Of a stretch of DNA of 64,000 nucleotides, positions 32,764 to 44,000 are shown piece by piece. Position 1 is the stretch's first letter; each line of letters starts with the position of its first letter. A program made the position numbers and the translations under genes. The notes under the pieces are model-generated. The model made no database searches. It was given only the letters and a program-made list of their open reading frames with translations, and was not told where the DNA came from. The stretch spans positions 51,924 through 115,923 of the forward strand of contig JAQMWT010000367.1 in assembly GCA_029834535.1 (NCBI GenBank), read 5' to 3'. Source of the stretch: Chrysophaeum taylorii. Taxonomy: Eukaryota; Sar; Pelagophyceae; Pelagomonadales; Pelagomonadaceae.

Positions 32764-33045
32764 TGCTCACCAACTCACCCTAGATCTTGGCACATTTTAG
32801 GTAGGTTTTTGGGTTCAAATTGATACTGGACGTCGAAAAGAGGCCGAGGGCGCGTCGATCGGCGTCCTAGCCTGCGGCAGTAGCGACACTGAGCAGATTT
32901 TACAGACGAAAGTAGTTATTAGTCCCAGTCTAGATGCGTGCTATCGACGCATGCAGCTAAGGCTTAGTTGCCGATCGAAGCGACTTAAACCCTCCTGGAT
33001 GTCCGAACTATGGCGGCACAGAAAAACCTTCCCGACCCCCGGGTG
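32764..33045. other. Flank of the DNA transposon, nothing recognised
   Basis: No gene seen. With 37722-37999 it would form the pre-insertion site, possibly an LTR of the second gypsy element. Confidence 0.35.
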
Positions 33046-33429
33046 ACAAAGGTAGGGTCGGATAAGGAACTCGGGGGTCCCGCGCCGGGGCCGAAAATCC
33101 CCAAGGATTGGCGGGCTTTTTTGTCCGTCGCCAAGTTGACCCAAAATGGTGCCGATTTTATCTTGGAACGAAGTCCGTAGCTGCCGATTTGGCGAATCTA
33201 CTTGGGAGTGAGGTATTTGGCGCCTCGGTGGAGGCGGGGGCCTAGGTGGCTCTACTCTGCACGACGCCATCGGCTCCAAATACAACAACCGGCGCATCGG
33301 GAATGTCCGTAGGCCCAATGAGGGTCGTGTGGGCGTTTAGACGGCGCCTTTTGTTCGCTGGGGCCAGTTCTAGTGTCCTCGTCTTTCCGGGCGTCCTCGG
33401 GAGACCGGCGTCGGGGCCCGCGAACGCAG

Positions 33430-36400
33430 CTATGCGTAGTCGTCGTCGTCGACGTCCATCGCGTCCTCCTCCTCCTCGTCGTCGTCGTCGTCGTCGTATT
33501 CGTTGTCCTCGGACACGAAGCGCCAGGAAGCCGGCTTGGAGCCGTTGAAGAAGGTGGGGCGGTTCGCGAGGAGCCACCCGCTGAAACCGTCGTCATAGGA
33601 AACGAAGATCCAACCCAGCCCGAGTTTCTTGCGACCGTCCTTGGAGTTCTCGTCGGATACCGCCTCGATGGTGCCGGGCATCCAGTAGCAGCCCGGGTGC
33701 CCCGACAACTCCCAGAGAACCTCGACGCGTGACCCGACCAACGCCACGTCAATCGTCGGTAGCTTCGAACGGCCACTCGTTGTCCGCGTCCGCTTCCTCG
33801 GATGGCGAAAGGCGCGGCACTCCTCAACCTTGGCCTTGAGCTCGTCAACGCTCAAGTGCCGCCTCGCGTCGAGTTCGAGACGCTGGGCCGTCGCGGTCCC
33901 GAGCACTGGCAGCTGCCGTCGGCGCTCGCCCGGGACTACCGCCTCGGCGACCAACTCGCGGGAGTTGGTCTTGATCTGCTCGTAGACGTACTCGAGGTGC
34001 GCGGTGAGGAATTCGATGTTGGCCTTGGAACCGGCCGAGCCGATCGTCGGGTCCTTGCCCGAGGTGTAGGACTTGGGTTTGAGGTCGCCCATGCCCATGT
34101 CGACGACGTGCCTGTCGATGTTCTCCTTGAGGACCTTCGACCGCGCAGCGTCGCTCGAGATCTGCGTAAGTGCCGCATCAAGTCGCTTCTTGACCGTCGA
34201 GAGCAGGGTCCTCCCGACGAGGGCCTGCTCGTCGACGACAGGCTTGACTTTCATGGCCTCCTGGGCCTTGGCGTAGTCGTTCACCTGGCGCTCGAGGGCC
34301 TTCTCGACGAACGCGGCGGCGCGACGGCGATGGTGCTCCTTCGCCGCCTCCGCGCGCGCGGCAGCCTGCTCCTTGTGGTTCTGCCGACCACGACGAACCG
34401 CCTCCATCAACACTCCTCGAAAGTCGTCGCCGAGCGTGGCGAGACGTCCTCCACCAACTCGATCGCGCATTCGAGCCTTCGTCGTCGTTCGACCAGCGAC
34501 CTCGTCGGCGACGCGTCGCCGGCGCTTGGTCGTAAAACTCGTGGCGGCCCGGTCGAACATGTGGTCCCGTTGGCACGCGACGACCCCGACGCAGTTCGCG
34601 ACGCTCATGTTGACGTAGGAGGCGTTGTAATACTTCAATACGCCAAACTCGCCTTCGACCTCGTTCGAGTTCCGCCGCGCGCCGTCGAAGGCCCTCCGGA
34701 GCTCCGACGTCTGGTTGACCGCCGCGAGGTCGCCGTCGCCGACGTAGCGCATAGACTGCCCCCTCGAACGTGCGGCGCATGCCGCGGCCCCAGGCCCGGA
34801 GCGCGTCGAGCATGGTCTTGGCCTCTGGATCATTGGTGTCAGTCGGAGCGTAGAGCCGCGCCCGAACGGCCGCGACGTCGCGGATCGTGGACTGGCCGTC
34901 GACGGACAGCTTCGCCGACCCGGCCCGCGTCTCGAGGAACTGGGCGTAGGTGGCGATCTCAGTGTCGAAGGCCGCGTAACCGGCGGTCGCAACGAGTTGT
35001 GGATTATCCTGGCAGACTTGGAAGAAGGCATGCACTCGCTCGAGAACGCCCGCCATGTCGAGAACCGACCAACCCTCGAGGGCGTCCGATGCGGCGAAAA
35101 ATCGGAAAGGCACCGTGAACTTGTCGTCGATGATCGCTCGGGCTCGAATGGCTCCGGCGACCTCCTGCGAGGACAAGGTCGAGAAGAGGTTGTTCCTGAG
35201 GATGTTTGCGACGCGTAGCTCGCGTTCTCGAGGAACTCGACGAGAAACGGGAGGTTGTGGAAGATGACCCAGGCGGCGTTGGTGCACGCGTCTTGCCGCA
35301 TCCCCTTGTCCGGACGAGCGTGAGGTTGAGCTTCGACGGGTGCTTCTCTTCGAGGAATGCCCGGTGAGGTTTCCCAAGGCCATTCCCGTATCGGTTCGCG
35401 CCCTCGCCGATACACTTGGACAGGGCATGGACGACCTTGTTCAACTCGCCGGTGAGGCGCAGGTGCTTCGCCTCCGAGCTCTCGATGCTATCCTTCAGCA
35501 GCGTGTCGAGCATCTTGGCCTCCTCGGCGGCGCCGCCGTCGAGCCATGTGTTGCCTGCTCAACAAATTGATGGTGGGACGGCACGACGTACCGAGATGTC
35601 GCTGGCAGTTCCCGTGAAAGACACGAGTCTTCGCGTCGCGCTCGTCTTGCGTCATCAAATTCCACAGCTCTTCCCCGATCTCCTTCTGCACCGCCGCGAG
35701 GACATGCTCCTGGAGCTCGCGGACCGATGCGATGGCGGCGGAGGCGTTGTCGGTAACGATGGCCCGGCTGGCGAGATTCTGCACGCCGGCGCTGCCGGCG
35801 GCCGGGAGCGCCTCCGCAGCAGCGTCGGCTCCGTAGAGCTCCTGGTAAACTTGATTAACGAGCTGGAGCGCTCGATTCAGGTCACCAAACCGATCGTTGA
35901 TCGCCTTGGCCTCGCCAGGCGCGCTCTGGTCGGAGATCTCGCTCGCGCCAGCGTCCAGTTCTCCGTCACGCCGCCGCGTGTGACGCGAAGTTGGGTAGTC
36001 GCGATCTCCTTGCCGTCGAGCGGCGACGCGTCCGTCGCCGCGTCGACGACGTCACCGTATCCCACGGCGAGGGCGACGGCGGCCTCGTGAAGGACACCCA
36101 TCTCGGAGCGCAGGTCGCGAATGAAGCGTGCGGACGGGAGCTCCATGTCGCGCACTCGCTCCGGGCCAACGACCGCCTCGACGACCGAGACCAGGACCTC
36201 GGGGATTTCCGCAGGCGCAACCCGCGAGGCGAGCAGTTTCATACACAGCACCCTGAGCTTCGAGTCCCACGGAGTGCCCTTGCCGGATCCCTTGCCGGAC
36301 GGCTTCCGCGGTACCCACACTTCGGCGTTCTGCTTCTCGAGGACCGCGACCCGCTCCCGCAGCCGCTCGATCTCCTCCTCCCGGGCCTGGACGCGGTCCT

Positions 36401-37575
36401 CGGCAGCCGCGAGCTTTATCTCCATTTGCTTCGCTTCCTGGTTGAGGGCGGCGTAATTGTTCTTGAGTTGTCGCATGGCCCGAGGGTCCGATTTCTTCAG
36501 TCGGTTCCTCTCCCGAAACTCGGCCGCCGCCGCAGCCTGTCTCGCCGCCTCGTTCGGCTGGGCCTTGGTCGCGTTGAGCTCGTCGATGGCTCGCTGCAGC
36601 CTCGCGGCATCGCGGTCGCGCTGCTTCTCATTGGAGGCCTGGTGGCGTTCGATGCGGACCTGGAGCCGTGCCTCCCGACGTGCGGCATCCCGGACCTCGT
36701 CCTCGTACTTCCACTTGGCCTCGAGACGCGCCGCGTCTGCCTTGGCGGCCGCCATTTCCGCGGCGAAGGCGTCGGCGTGGGCTTCTTTCGTCTCGCGTTC
36801 GGCGGTGACAGAGCGAGAGTGCTGAGCCGTCTTGGCCGCCGTGAGCTTGTCGACCGTGCTCCGGAGTTTCGACACCTCCTTCTCGAGCTCCGAGATCCGC
36901 ACATTCGAGTCCGACGACGACGACAGTGTGGAGATAACCGATGACCCACTCGATCCAAGCGTCGGACGCGCTGGCCGTCCGGGTGGTAGTCGCCGAATCG
37001 GGGGTGTCGTTCTCCTTGTCGGGCTTGGCCTTGACGTGGGAGAACGGGACGCGGATCTCTCCCTGCTGAATCGTTTTCACGTCGTATGACTCGACCCGAC
37101 ACACAGTGTTGTTGTAGATTAGGCCCAGGACAACGCCGTTGCCGCCCTGGATGTTGTGCCCCGCCGAGAAGTCGTGCTCGATGAGGACCTCGTCCCCGCT
37201 GCGGATGGTTGTCTTGAGAGTCCTAGTTAGCGACGCGGAGATCCGGGCGAGAACGGCCTTCGCGCCCTTCGTCGTGTGTAGCTTGCTCGGGGTGAAGTCG
37301 TCCCGGCACATTTTCGAGCACACGTAGAACTTGTCGGGCAGCTCGCCCTCGATATTCAGGAGTCGCTCCAGGTCGAGCGGCTGGCCCCTGGCCGTCTCGT
37401 CGGGGTCGAGCCTCGCTACGCAGCACACGCACTCTCCCCTCAAGAGGTTTTTTCGCCGTTGACGTTTGGCAGCGGGTTTTTTCGACACTTTCGTCAACTC
37501 AGCCGGGACCGAAGGGTCCACAGGGGTTACAGAAGGACCCGGGGCCGACTCTTTGCTCGTTTCGGCCGATTCCAT
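33430..37575 (-). pseudogene. Putative DDE transposase of the TIR element (left copy)
   Basis: About 1,380 codons from ATG 37575 (MESAETSKESAPGPSVTP) to TAG at 33430, broken by several frameshifts. In order: a Cys-rich finger (GECVCCVARLD ... FYVCSKMCRDDF); an SH3-like stretch (RSGDEVLIEHDFSAGHNIQG); a long coiled coil (about residues 190-390); and a probable catalytic core with VDAATDASPLDGKEI, RAIVTDNASAAIASV plus HGNCQRHLG, and NSNEVEGEFGVLKYYN as candidate D, D and E blocks. The end is a Tudor/Agenet-like segment (VGSRVEVLWELSGHPGCYW, GWIFVSYDDGFSGWLL) and a poly-Asp/Glu tail. The right copy keeps the first half open as a single 652-codon frame. Confidence 0.65.
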
Positions 37576-37602
37576 GGGCGGAACGCCGATTTTGTGATTT
37601 TG

Positions 37603-37627
37603 CAGGCTATGTTTGAAACATAGCCTG
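37603..37627. repeat. 25 bp near-perfect palindrome in the transposase leader
   Basis: CAGGCTATGTTT, a single G, then AAACATAGCCTG: 12 bp arms, 28 bases upstream of the likely ATG. The right arm keeps it (about 41166-41190). It may be a subterminal transposase-binding site or an operator-like self-regulatory site. Confidence 0.85.
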
Positions 37628-37721
37628 AGACAATCCACTTTTGAATGAGGGTTTCTCGTTTGGTGTTCGAAATGTAGGCTAGGGCCTAGTTTTGAGCTTT
37701 CTTATCCGACCCTAACAAAGG

Positions 37722-37999
37722 GGGTACTCACCGACTCGTCCGAGACCTCACTGAACGAGGAAAACACGGACGCGGGGTCGGATATGCTCGCCACACACCT
37801 TGCTCACGCTCACCAAGCCTCTCAACAAGATGGAGAGATGGAATACGATAGCAAGGAAACTACAAGAATACGGCAAGAATGCCTCTCACAAAAGAGAGGT
37901 GTGATGTCACTAAGAAGATCGGGAAAGGTGTCCCGTTGAACGGGTATCAAGCCTCGAGAGAGGGGGGGTAAGCCTTAGCGGTCAGGAGTTGCCGCCACA
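37722..37999 (-). repeat. Probable LTR part of the second gypsy element
   Basis: It ends GCCGCCACA at 37999 and is followed by GGATTCCCCTGGTGAG. This resembles the first gypsy's LTR end and polypurine tract (GCTGCCACAGGAGCCCCC). The LTR start is not resolved because the DNA transposon lies at its left side. Confidence 0.5.
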
Positions 38000-38029
38000 G
38001 GATTCCCCTGGTGAGAACACGAGCTGCCC

Positions 38030-39389
38030 TCAGCGAGTCCGGTGAGAAGCACGAGCCTTGGCTGAATGAGCATCTCGAGAACGAATCTCCTTGTAGGCAC
38101 GTTCAACGACACGTTCAGGAACGCGTCCACCACGCAGAGTGAACTTAGGAATCAACACATCGATCTCATGCGGATCGAAGTCGGTGACACAAGGAGTGGT
38201 ACTGTTGTTGACCTTGGTCTTGTCGGTGAAACTGCGGCCGTCCACGTCCTTGTATTCCGGCTTAAGCTTGCGAGTAGAGAGATGTGAAGTAGGCTTGTAA
38301 TAAGAAACCTTGTCATGGGGACCGAGATCAGCATAGAAATGCAGAGCGACTCGATCATTCACAAAATCATAGGGTTCATAAACTTCAGCGACATAAATCT
38401 TCTTTCGCTAATCGGACCGTTTATTATCCGGAATCCGAAAAATAACGAACTTACCATGCTTGTAATCATCCCGAAAGGTCTCCTTGGGCTTGGGCACAGC
38501 TCGATCGACCACTGGAGAAACCATCACAGGGGTGATCTGGCTAACATGAACACAACGGCGTTCGGGAGGATAATCAAGAGACTCAATCCTGTAAGTGACC
38601 GGGGACAAGCGTTCCAAAATAACGAATGGACCGCGCCATTCCGGTCGAAGCTTGTTCTGAAGAAAAGGGATGTAGAGCAGAACATGTGAACCTTCTTCAT
38701 ACTCCACATCAACATGGTCCGCATTATAGGCGAGACGTTGTTTACGAAGAGCCTTCTCACGAGCTTCGTTCACCGTAGCGGTATAGAACTTCAGCCTCTC
38801 GCGAGTCTCTGCCACAACATCGGAGCGAGTTCTCGGCAGGCGGCGGACATCAAGATCCATGATCGTGTAATCGGTTGGCAATAAAGGCTGCCGGTTAAGA
38901 CGAAGCATGTAAGGTGAGATCTGAGTCCCCGGAATAAATTTACGATTATAACAGAAAGCAATGTACTCCGCGAACGGCGCATGGCAAGACAAGCCAAAGC
39001 ATCATCTTGACGAATATTCGGCCAACTGTCATTGACTAGCTGATCATTGAGCTGACGCAAGTCAACGGCAGCACGAAAAGCATTCGACGTCCCGGCCTCG
39101 GCTCCCTTCTTGGGCAGCATCAGTACAGGAAATCCCCACGGAGAGTTCGCCGGTCGGATGACTCCATCGCGACACCACTCAGTGATCTGCTTTCTGAGAC
39201 ACTCGAGCTTTGCTGGCGTCAACCTATAAGGCGTCATCTCGATCGGTACGTCGTGGGTTTGCGATCTTTAAAGCGTAAAGAAAAACCGGTGGCGAGTCAC
39301 GGTTCTCATAATCGATCAAAGACAGCCCCGCGTATTGCACGCATGTGCTCAACATCTCTTCGCATCCATCATCCATGCGGGTTGTCGGG
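38030..39389 (-). pseudogene. Internally deleted second gypsy: RT start fused to integrase end
   Basis: From the palindrome axis leftwards the frames give the RT entrance (MTPYRLTPAKLECLRKQI, RDGVIRPANSPWGFPVLMLP, AFRAAVDLRQLNDQLVNDSW, SWPNIRQDDALA). They pass directly at about 38985 to an integrase end (FAEYIAFCYNRKFIPGTQIS, LRPEWRGPFVILERLSPVTY). Then comes the tail domain shared with the first gypsy (HGKFVIFRIPDNKR, VALHFYADLGPHDKVS, LKPEYKDVDGRSFTDK, PCVTDFDPHEIDVLI). The RT active site, RNase H and the integrase core are absent. It is a different, diverged gypsy lineage from the 13727-23979 element. Confidence 0.82.
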
Positions 39390-39425
39390 CAATTCTAATC
39401 TCGGAACAACCTTCTCATCTTCATT
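39390..39425. other. Palindrome axis and spacer
   Basis: GCGGGTTGTCGGG (39377-39389) and CCCGACAACCCGC (39426-39438) are exact reverse complements, placing the axis at 39407/39408. The 36 bases between are only loosely symmetric. The axis falls inside the second gypsy's pol region, not at an element boundary. Confidence 0.92.
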
Positions 39426-40788
39426 CCCGACAACCCGCTCTGATGATGATGCGAAGATGATGTTGAGTCCATTGCGTGCAATACGCGTGGCTTTTCTTTG
39501 ATCCGATTATGAGACCGTGGACTCGCCACCAGGTTTCTTTTACGCTTAAGACGCCACCCACGACGTCGAGATGAAGCCTTATAGTTTGACGCCAGCAAAG
39601 CCGGTGTCCAGAAAGCAGATCACTGAGTGGTGTCGCGAGAGTCATCCGACCGGCGAACTCTCCGTGGGATTTCCTGTACTGAGCCTGGCCAAGAAGGAGC
39701 CGAGGCCGGGACGTCGAATGCTTTTCGTGCTGCCGTTGACTTTGGCTTCAGCTCAATGATCGCTATATCAATGACAGTTTGCCGAATATTCGTCAAGATG
39801 TGCTTTGCTTGTCTTGCCATGCCCGTTCGCGGAGTACATTGCTTTCTGGTTTTATAATCGTAAATTTATTCCGGGACTCAGATCTCACCTTACTGCTTCG
39901 TCCTTAACCGGCACCCTTTTTGCAACCGATTACACGATCATGATCTTGATGTCCGCGCGCCTGCCGAGAACTCGCTCCGATGTGTGGCAGAGAACTCGAG
40001 AGAGGCGAGTTCTATACTGCTACTGTGAACGAAGCTCGTGAAAGCTCTTCGTACAAGTCTCGCCTATACTGCGGTTAACCATTTTGATGTGGAGTATGAG
40101 AAGGTTCACATGTTGCTGCTCTACTCCCTTTTCTTCATAACAAGTTCGACCGGACAGTGGCGCGGTCCATTCGTATTTTGGAACGCTTGTCCCCGGTCAC
40201 TTACAGGATTGAGTCCTCTTTTTATCCTCCGGACGCCGTTGTGTGCATGTTACCAGATCACCCCTGTGATGGTTTCTCCAGTGGTCATCAGCTGTGCCCA
40301 AGCCAAGGAGACCTTCGGGAGATTTACACGCATGGTAAGTTCGTTCATTTTTCGGATCCGATAATAAACGGTCCGATTAGGCGAAAGAAGATTTATGTCG
40401 CTGAGTTTTCTGAACCCTATGATTTTTTGTGAATGACGATCAAAAATCGCTCTGCATTTCTATGCTGATCTCGTCCCATGACAAGGTTTCTTATTACAGC
40501 CTACTTCACATCTCTCTAATCGCAAGCTTAAGCGGAATACAAGGAGTGACGGCCGCAGTTTTCACCGACGCAGACTCAAGGTCAACAACAGTACCACTCC
40601 TTGTTCCCGACTTCGATCCGCATGAGATCGATGTGTTGATTCTAAGTTCACTCTGCGTGGTGGACGCTGTTCCTGAGACGTGTCTTTGAACGTGCCTTAC
40701 AAGGAGTTCGTTCTCGAATGCTCATTCAGCCAAGGCCTCGTGCTTCTCACCGGCTCGCTGAGGCAGCTCGTGTTCTCACCAGGGGAAA
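39426..40788 (+). pseudogene. Mirror copy of the second gypsy relic
   Basis: Same fused RT-start and integrase-end as 38030-39389, now on + (MKPYSLTPAKP, then YNRKFIPG near 39853-39875). Frames are broken every 50-150 bases by small indels, making this the most divergent part of the right arm. Confidence 0.8.
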
Positions 40789-41072
40789 ATCCTGTGCGCA
40801 ACTCCTGACCGCTCAGGCTTACCCCCCCTCCTTCTCGAGGCTTGATACCCGTTTCAAACGGGACACCTTTCCCGATCTTCTTAGTGACATCACACCTCCT
40901 TTTGTGAGAGTCATTCTTGCCGTATTCTTGTAGTTTTCCTGCTATCGTATTCCATCTCTCCATCTTGTTGAGTAGGCTTAGGTGAGCTGACAGGTGTGTG
41001 GCGATCATATCCACCCCGCAGTCCGTGATTTTCTCGTTCGTGAGAGTCCTCGACGAGTCCGGGAGTACCCCC
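40789..41072 (+). repeat. Mirror of the second gypsy LTR part
   Basis: Matches 37722-37999 in reverse complement with small indels. No gene. Confidence 0.6.
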
Positions 41073-41079
41073 TTTGGTT

Positions 41080-44000
41080 AGGTCGGATAAGAAAGCTCAA
41101 AACTAGGCCCTAGCCTACATTTCGAACACCAAACGAGAAACCCTCATTCAAAAGTGGATTGTCTCAGGCTATGTTTCAAACATAGCCTGCAAAATCACAA
41201 AATCGGCGTTCCGCCCATGGAATCGGCCGAAACGAGCAAAGAGTCGGCCCCGGGTCCTTCTGTAACCCCTGTGGACCCTTCGGTCCCGGCTGAGTTGACG
41301 AAAGTGTCGAAAAAACCCGCTGCCAAACGTCAACGGCGAAAAACCTCTTGAGGGGAGAGTGCGTGTGCTGCGTAGCGAGGCTCGACGCCGACGAGACGGC
41401 CAGGGGCCAGCCGCTCGACCTGGAGCGACTCCTGAATATCGAGGGCGAGCTGCCCGACAAGTTCTACGTGTGCTCGAAAATGTGCCGGGACGACTTCACC
41501 CCGAGCAAGCTACACACGACGAAGGGCGCGAAGGCCGTTCTCGCCCGGATCTCCGCGTCGCTAACTAGGACTCTCAAGACAACCATCCGCAGCGGGGACG
41601 AGGTCCTCATCGAGCACGACTTCTCGGCGGGGCACAACATCCAGGGCGGCAACGGCGTTGTCCTGGGCCTAATCTACAACAACACTGTGTGTCGGGTCGA
41701 GTCATACGACGTGAAAACGATTCAGCAGGGAGAGATCCGCGTCCCGTTCTCCCACGTCAAGGCCAAGCCCGACAAGGAGAACGACACCCCCCCGATTCGG
41801 CGACTACCACCCGGACGGCCAGCGCGTCCGACGCTTGGATCGAGTGGGTCATCGGTTCTCTCCACACTGTCGTCGTCGTCGGACTCGAATGTGCGGATCT
41901 CGGAGCTCGAGAAGGAGGTGTCGAAACTCCGGAGCACGGTCGACAAGCTCACGGCGGCCAAGACGGCTCAGCACTCTCGCTCTGTCACCGCCGAACGCGA
42001 GACGAAAGAAGCCCACGCCGACGCCTTCGCCGCGGAAATGGCGGCCGCCAAGGCAGACGCGGCGCGTCTCGAGGCCAAGTGGAAGTACGAGGACGAGGTC
42101 CGGGATGCCGCACGTCGGGAGGCACGGCTCCAGGTCCGCATCGAACGCCACCAGGCCTCCAATGAGAAGCAGCGCGACCGCGATGCCGCGAGGCTGCAGC
42201 GAGCCATCGACGAGCTCAACGCGACCAAGGCCCAGTCGAACGAGGCGGCGAGACAGGCTGCGGCGGCGGCCGAGTTTCGGGAGAGGAACCGACTGAAGAA
42301 ATCGGACCCTCGGGCCATGCGACAACTCAAGAACAATTACGCCGCCCTCAACCAGGAAGCGAAGCAAATGGAGATAAAGCTCGCGGCTGCCGAGGACCGC
42401 GTCCAGGCCCGGGAGGAGGAGATCGAGCGGCTGCGGGAGCGGGTCGCGGTCCTCGAGAAGCAGAACGCCGAAGTGTGGGTACCGCGGAAGCCGTCCGGCA
42501 AGGGATCCGGCAAGGGCACTCCGTGGGACTCGAAGCTCAGGGTGCTGTGTATGAAACTGCTCGCCTCGCGGGTTGCGCCTGCGGAAATCCCCGAGGTCCT
42601 GGTCTCGGTCGTCGAGGCGGTCGTTGGCCCGGAGCGAGTGCGCGACATGGAGCTCCCGTCCGCACGCTTCATTCGCGACCTGCGCTCCGAGATGGGTGTC
42701 CTTCACGAGGCCGCCGTCGCCCTCGCCGTGGGATACGGTGACGTCGTCGACGCGGCGACGGACGCGTCGCCGCTCGACGGCAAGGAGATCGCGACTACCC
42801 AACTTCGCGTCACACGCGGCGGCGTGACGGAGAACTGGACGCTGGGCGCGAGCGAGATCTCCGACCAGAGCGCGCCTGGCGAGGCCAAGGCGATCAACGA
42901 TCGGTTTGGTGACCTGAATCGAGCGCTCCAGCTCGTTAATCAAGTTTACCAGGAGCTCTACGGAGCCGACGCTGCTGCGGAGGCGCTCCCGGCCGCCGGC
43001 AGCGCCGGCGTGCAGAATCTCGCCAGCCGGGCCATCGTTACCGACAACGCCTCCGCCGCCATCGCATCGGTCCGCGAGCTCCAGGAGCATGTCCTCGCGG
43101 CGGTGCAGAAGGAGATCGGGGAAGAGCTGTGGAATTTGATGACGCAAGACGAGCGCGACGCGAAGACTCGTGTCTTTCACGGGAACTGCCAGCGACATCT
43201 CGGTACGTCGTGCCGTCCCACCAGCAATTTGTTGAGCAGGCAACACATGGCTCGACGGCGGCGCCGCCGAGGAGGCCAAGATGCTCGACACGCTGCTGAA
43301 GGATAGCATCGAGAGCTCGGAGGCGAAGCACCTGCGCCTCACCGGCGAGTTGAACAAGGTCATTCATGCCTTGTCCAAGTGTATCGGCGAGGGCGTGGAT
43401 CGCTACGGGAAGGGCTTCGGGACCCCTCACCGGGCATTCCTCGAGGAGAAGCACCCGTCGGAGCTCTACCTCACGCTCGGCCGCACGGACAAGGGGACGC
43501 GGCAGGACGCGTGCACCAACGCGGCCTGGGTCATCTTCCACAACCTCCCGTTTCTCGTCGAGTTCCTCGAGAACGCGAGCTACGCGTCGCAGAACATCCT
43601 CAGGAACAACCTCTTCTCGACCTTGTCCTCGCAGGAGGTCGCCGGAGCCATTCGAGCCCGAGCGATCATCGACGACAAGCTCACGGTGCCTTTCCGATTT
43701 TTCGCCGCATCGGACGCCCTCGAGGGTTGGTCGGTTCTCGACATGGCGGGCGTTCTCGAGCGAGTGCATGCCTTCTTCCAAGTCTGCCAGGATAATCCAC
43801 AACTCGTTGCGACCGCCGGTTACGCGGCCTTCGACACTGAGATCGCCACCTACGCCCAGTTCCTCGAGACGCGGGCCGGGTCGGCGAAGCTGTCCGTCGA
43901 CGGCCAGTCCACGATCCGCGACGTCGCGGCCGTTCGGGCGCGGCTCTACGCTCCGACTGACACCAATGATCCAGAGGCCAAGACCATGCTCGACGCGCTC

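Larger units (their letters stand above)
33053..37714 (-). mobile_element. DNA transposon with 14 bp TIRs and 7 bp TSD (left copy)
   Basis: A 4662 bp element with perfect terminal inverted repeats TAGGGTCGGATAAG (33053-33066) and CTTATCCGACCCTA (37701-37714). Direct 7 bp duplications ACAAAGG lie just outside (33046-33052 and 37715-37721). One large minus-strand transposase-like gene fills it. TIR plus TSD make it a cut-and-paste element. TSD length 7-8 and a Cys-rich N-terminus followed by an RNase H-like core would fit the P superfamily, but I see no THAP domain and leave the superfamily open. Confidence 0.9.
13731..39389 (+). repeat. Left arm of a ~50 kb palindrome
   Basis: Every landmark here recurs in reverse order and orientation at 39426-64000: gypsy with its inner insertion, minisatellites, hAT, DDE-like relic, GTCT array, three tails, TIR transposon and second gypsy. 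Position sums run from 78815 at the axis to about 77731 at the outer end, so the right arm is about 1.1 kb shorter. Confidence 0.95.

Noticed and set aside
35991-36944. Long plus-strand open frame (317 codons) opposite the TIR-element transposase
   Set aside because: It is the antisense shadow of the GC-rich coiled-coil coding strand. Its mirror at 41849-43363 arises the same way, and it has no motif of its own.
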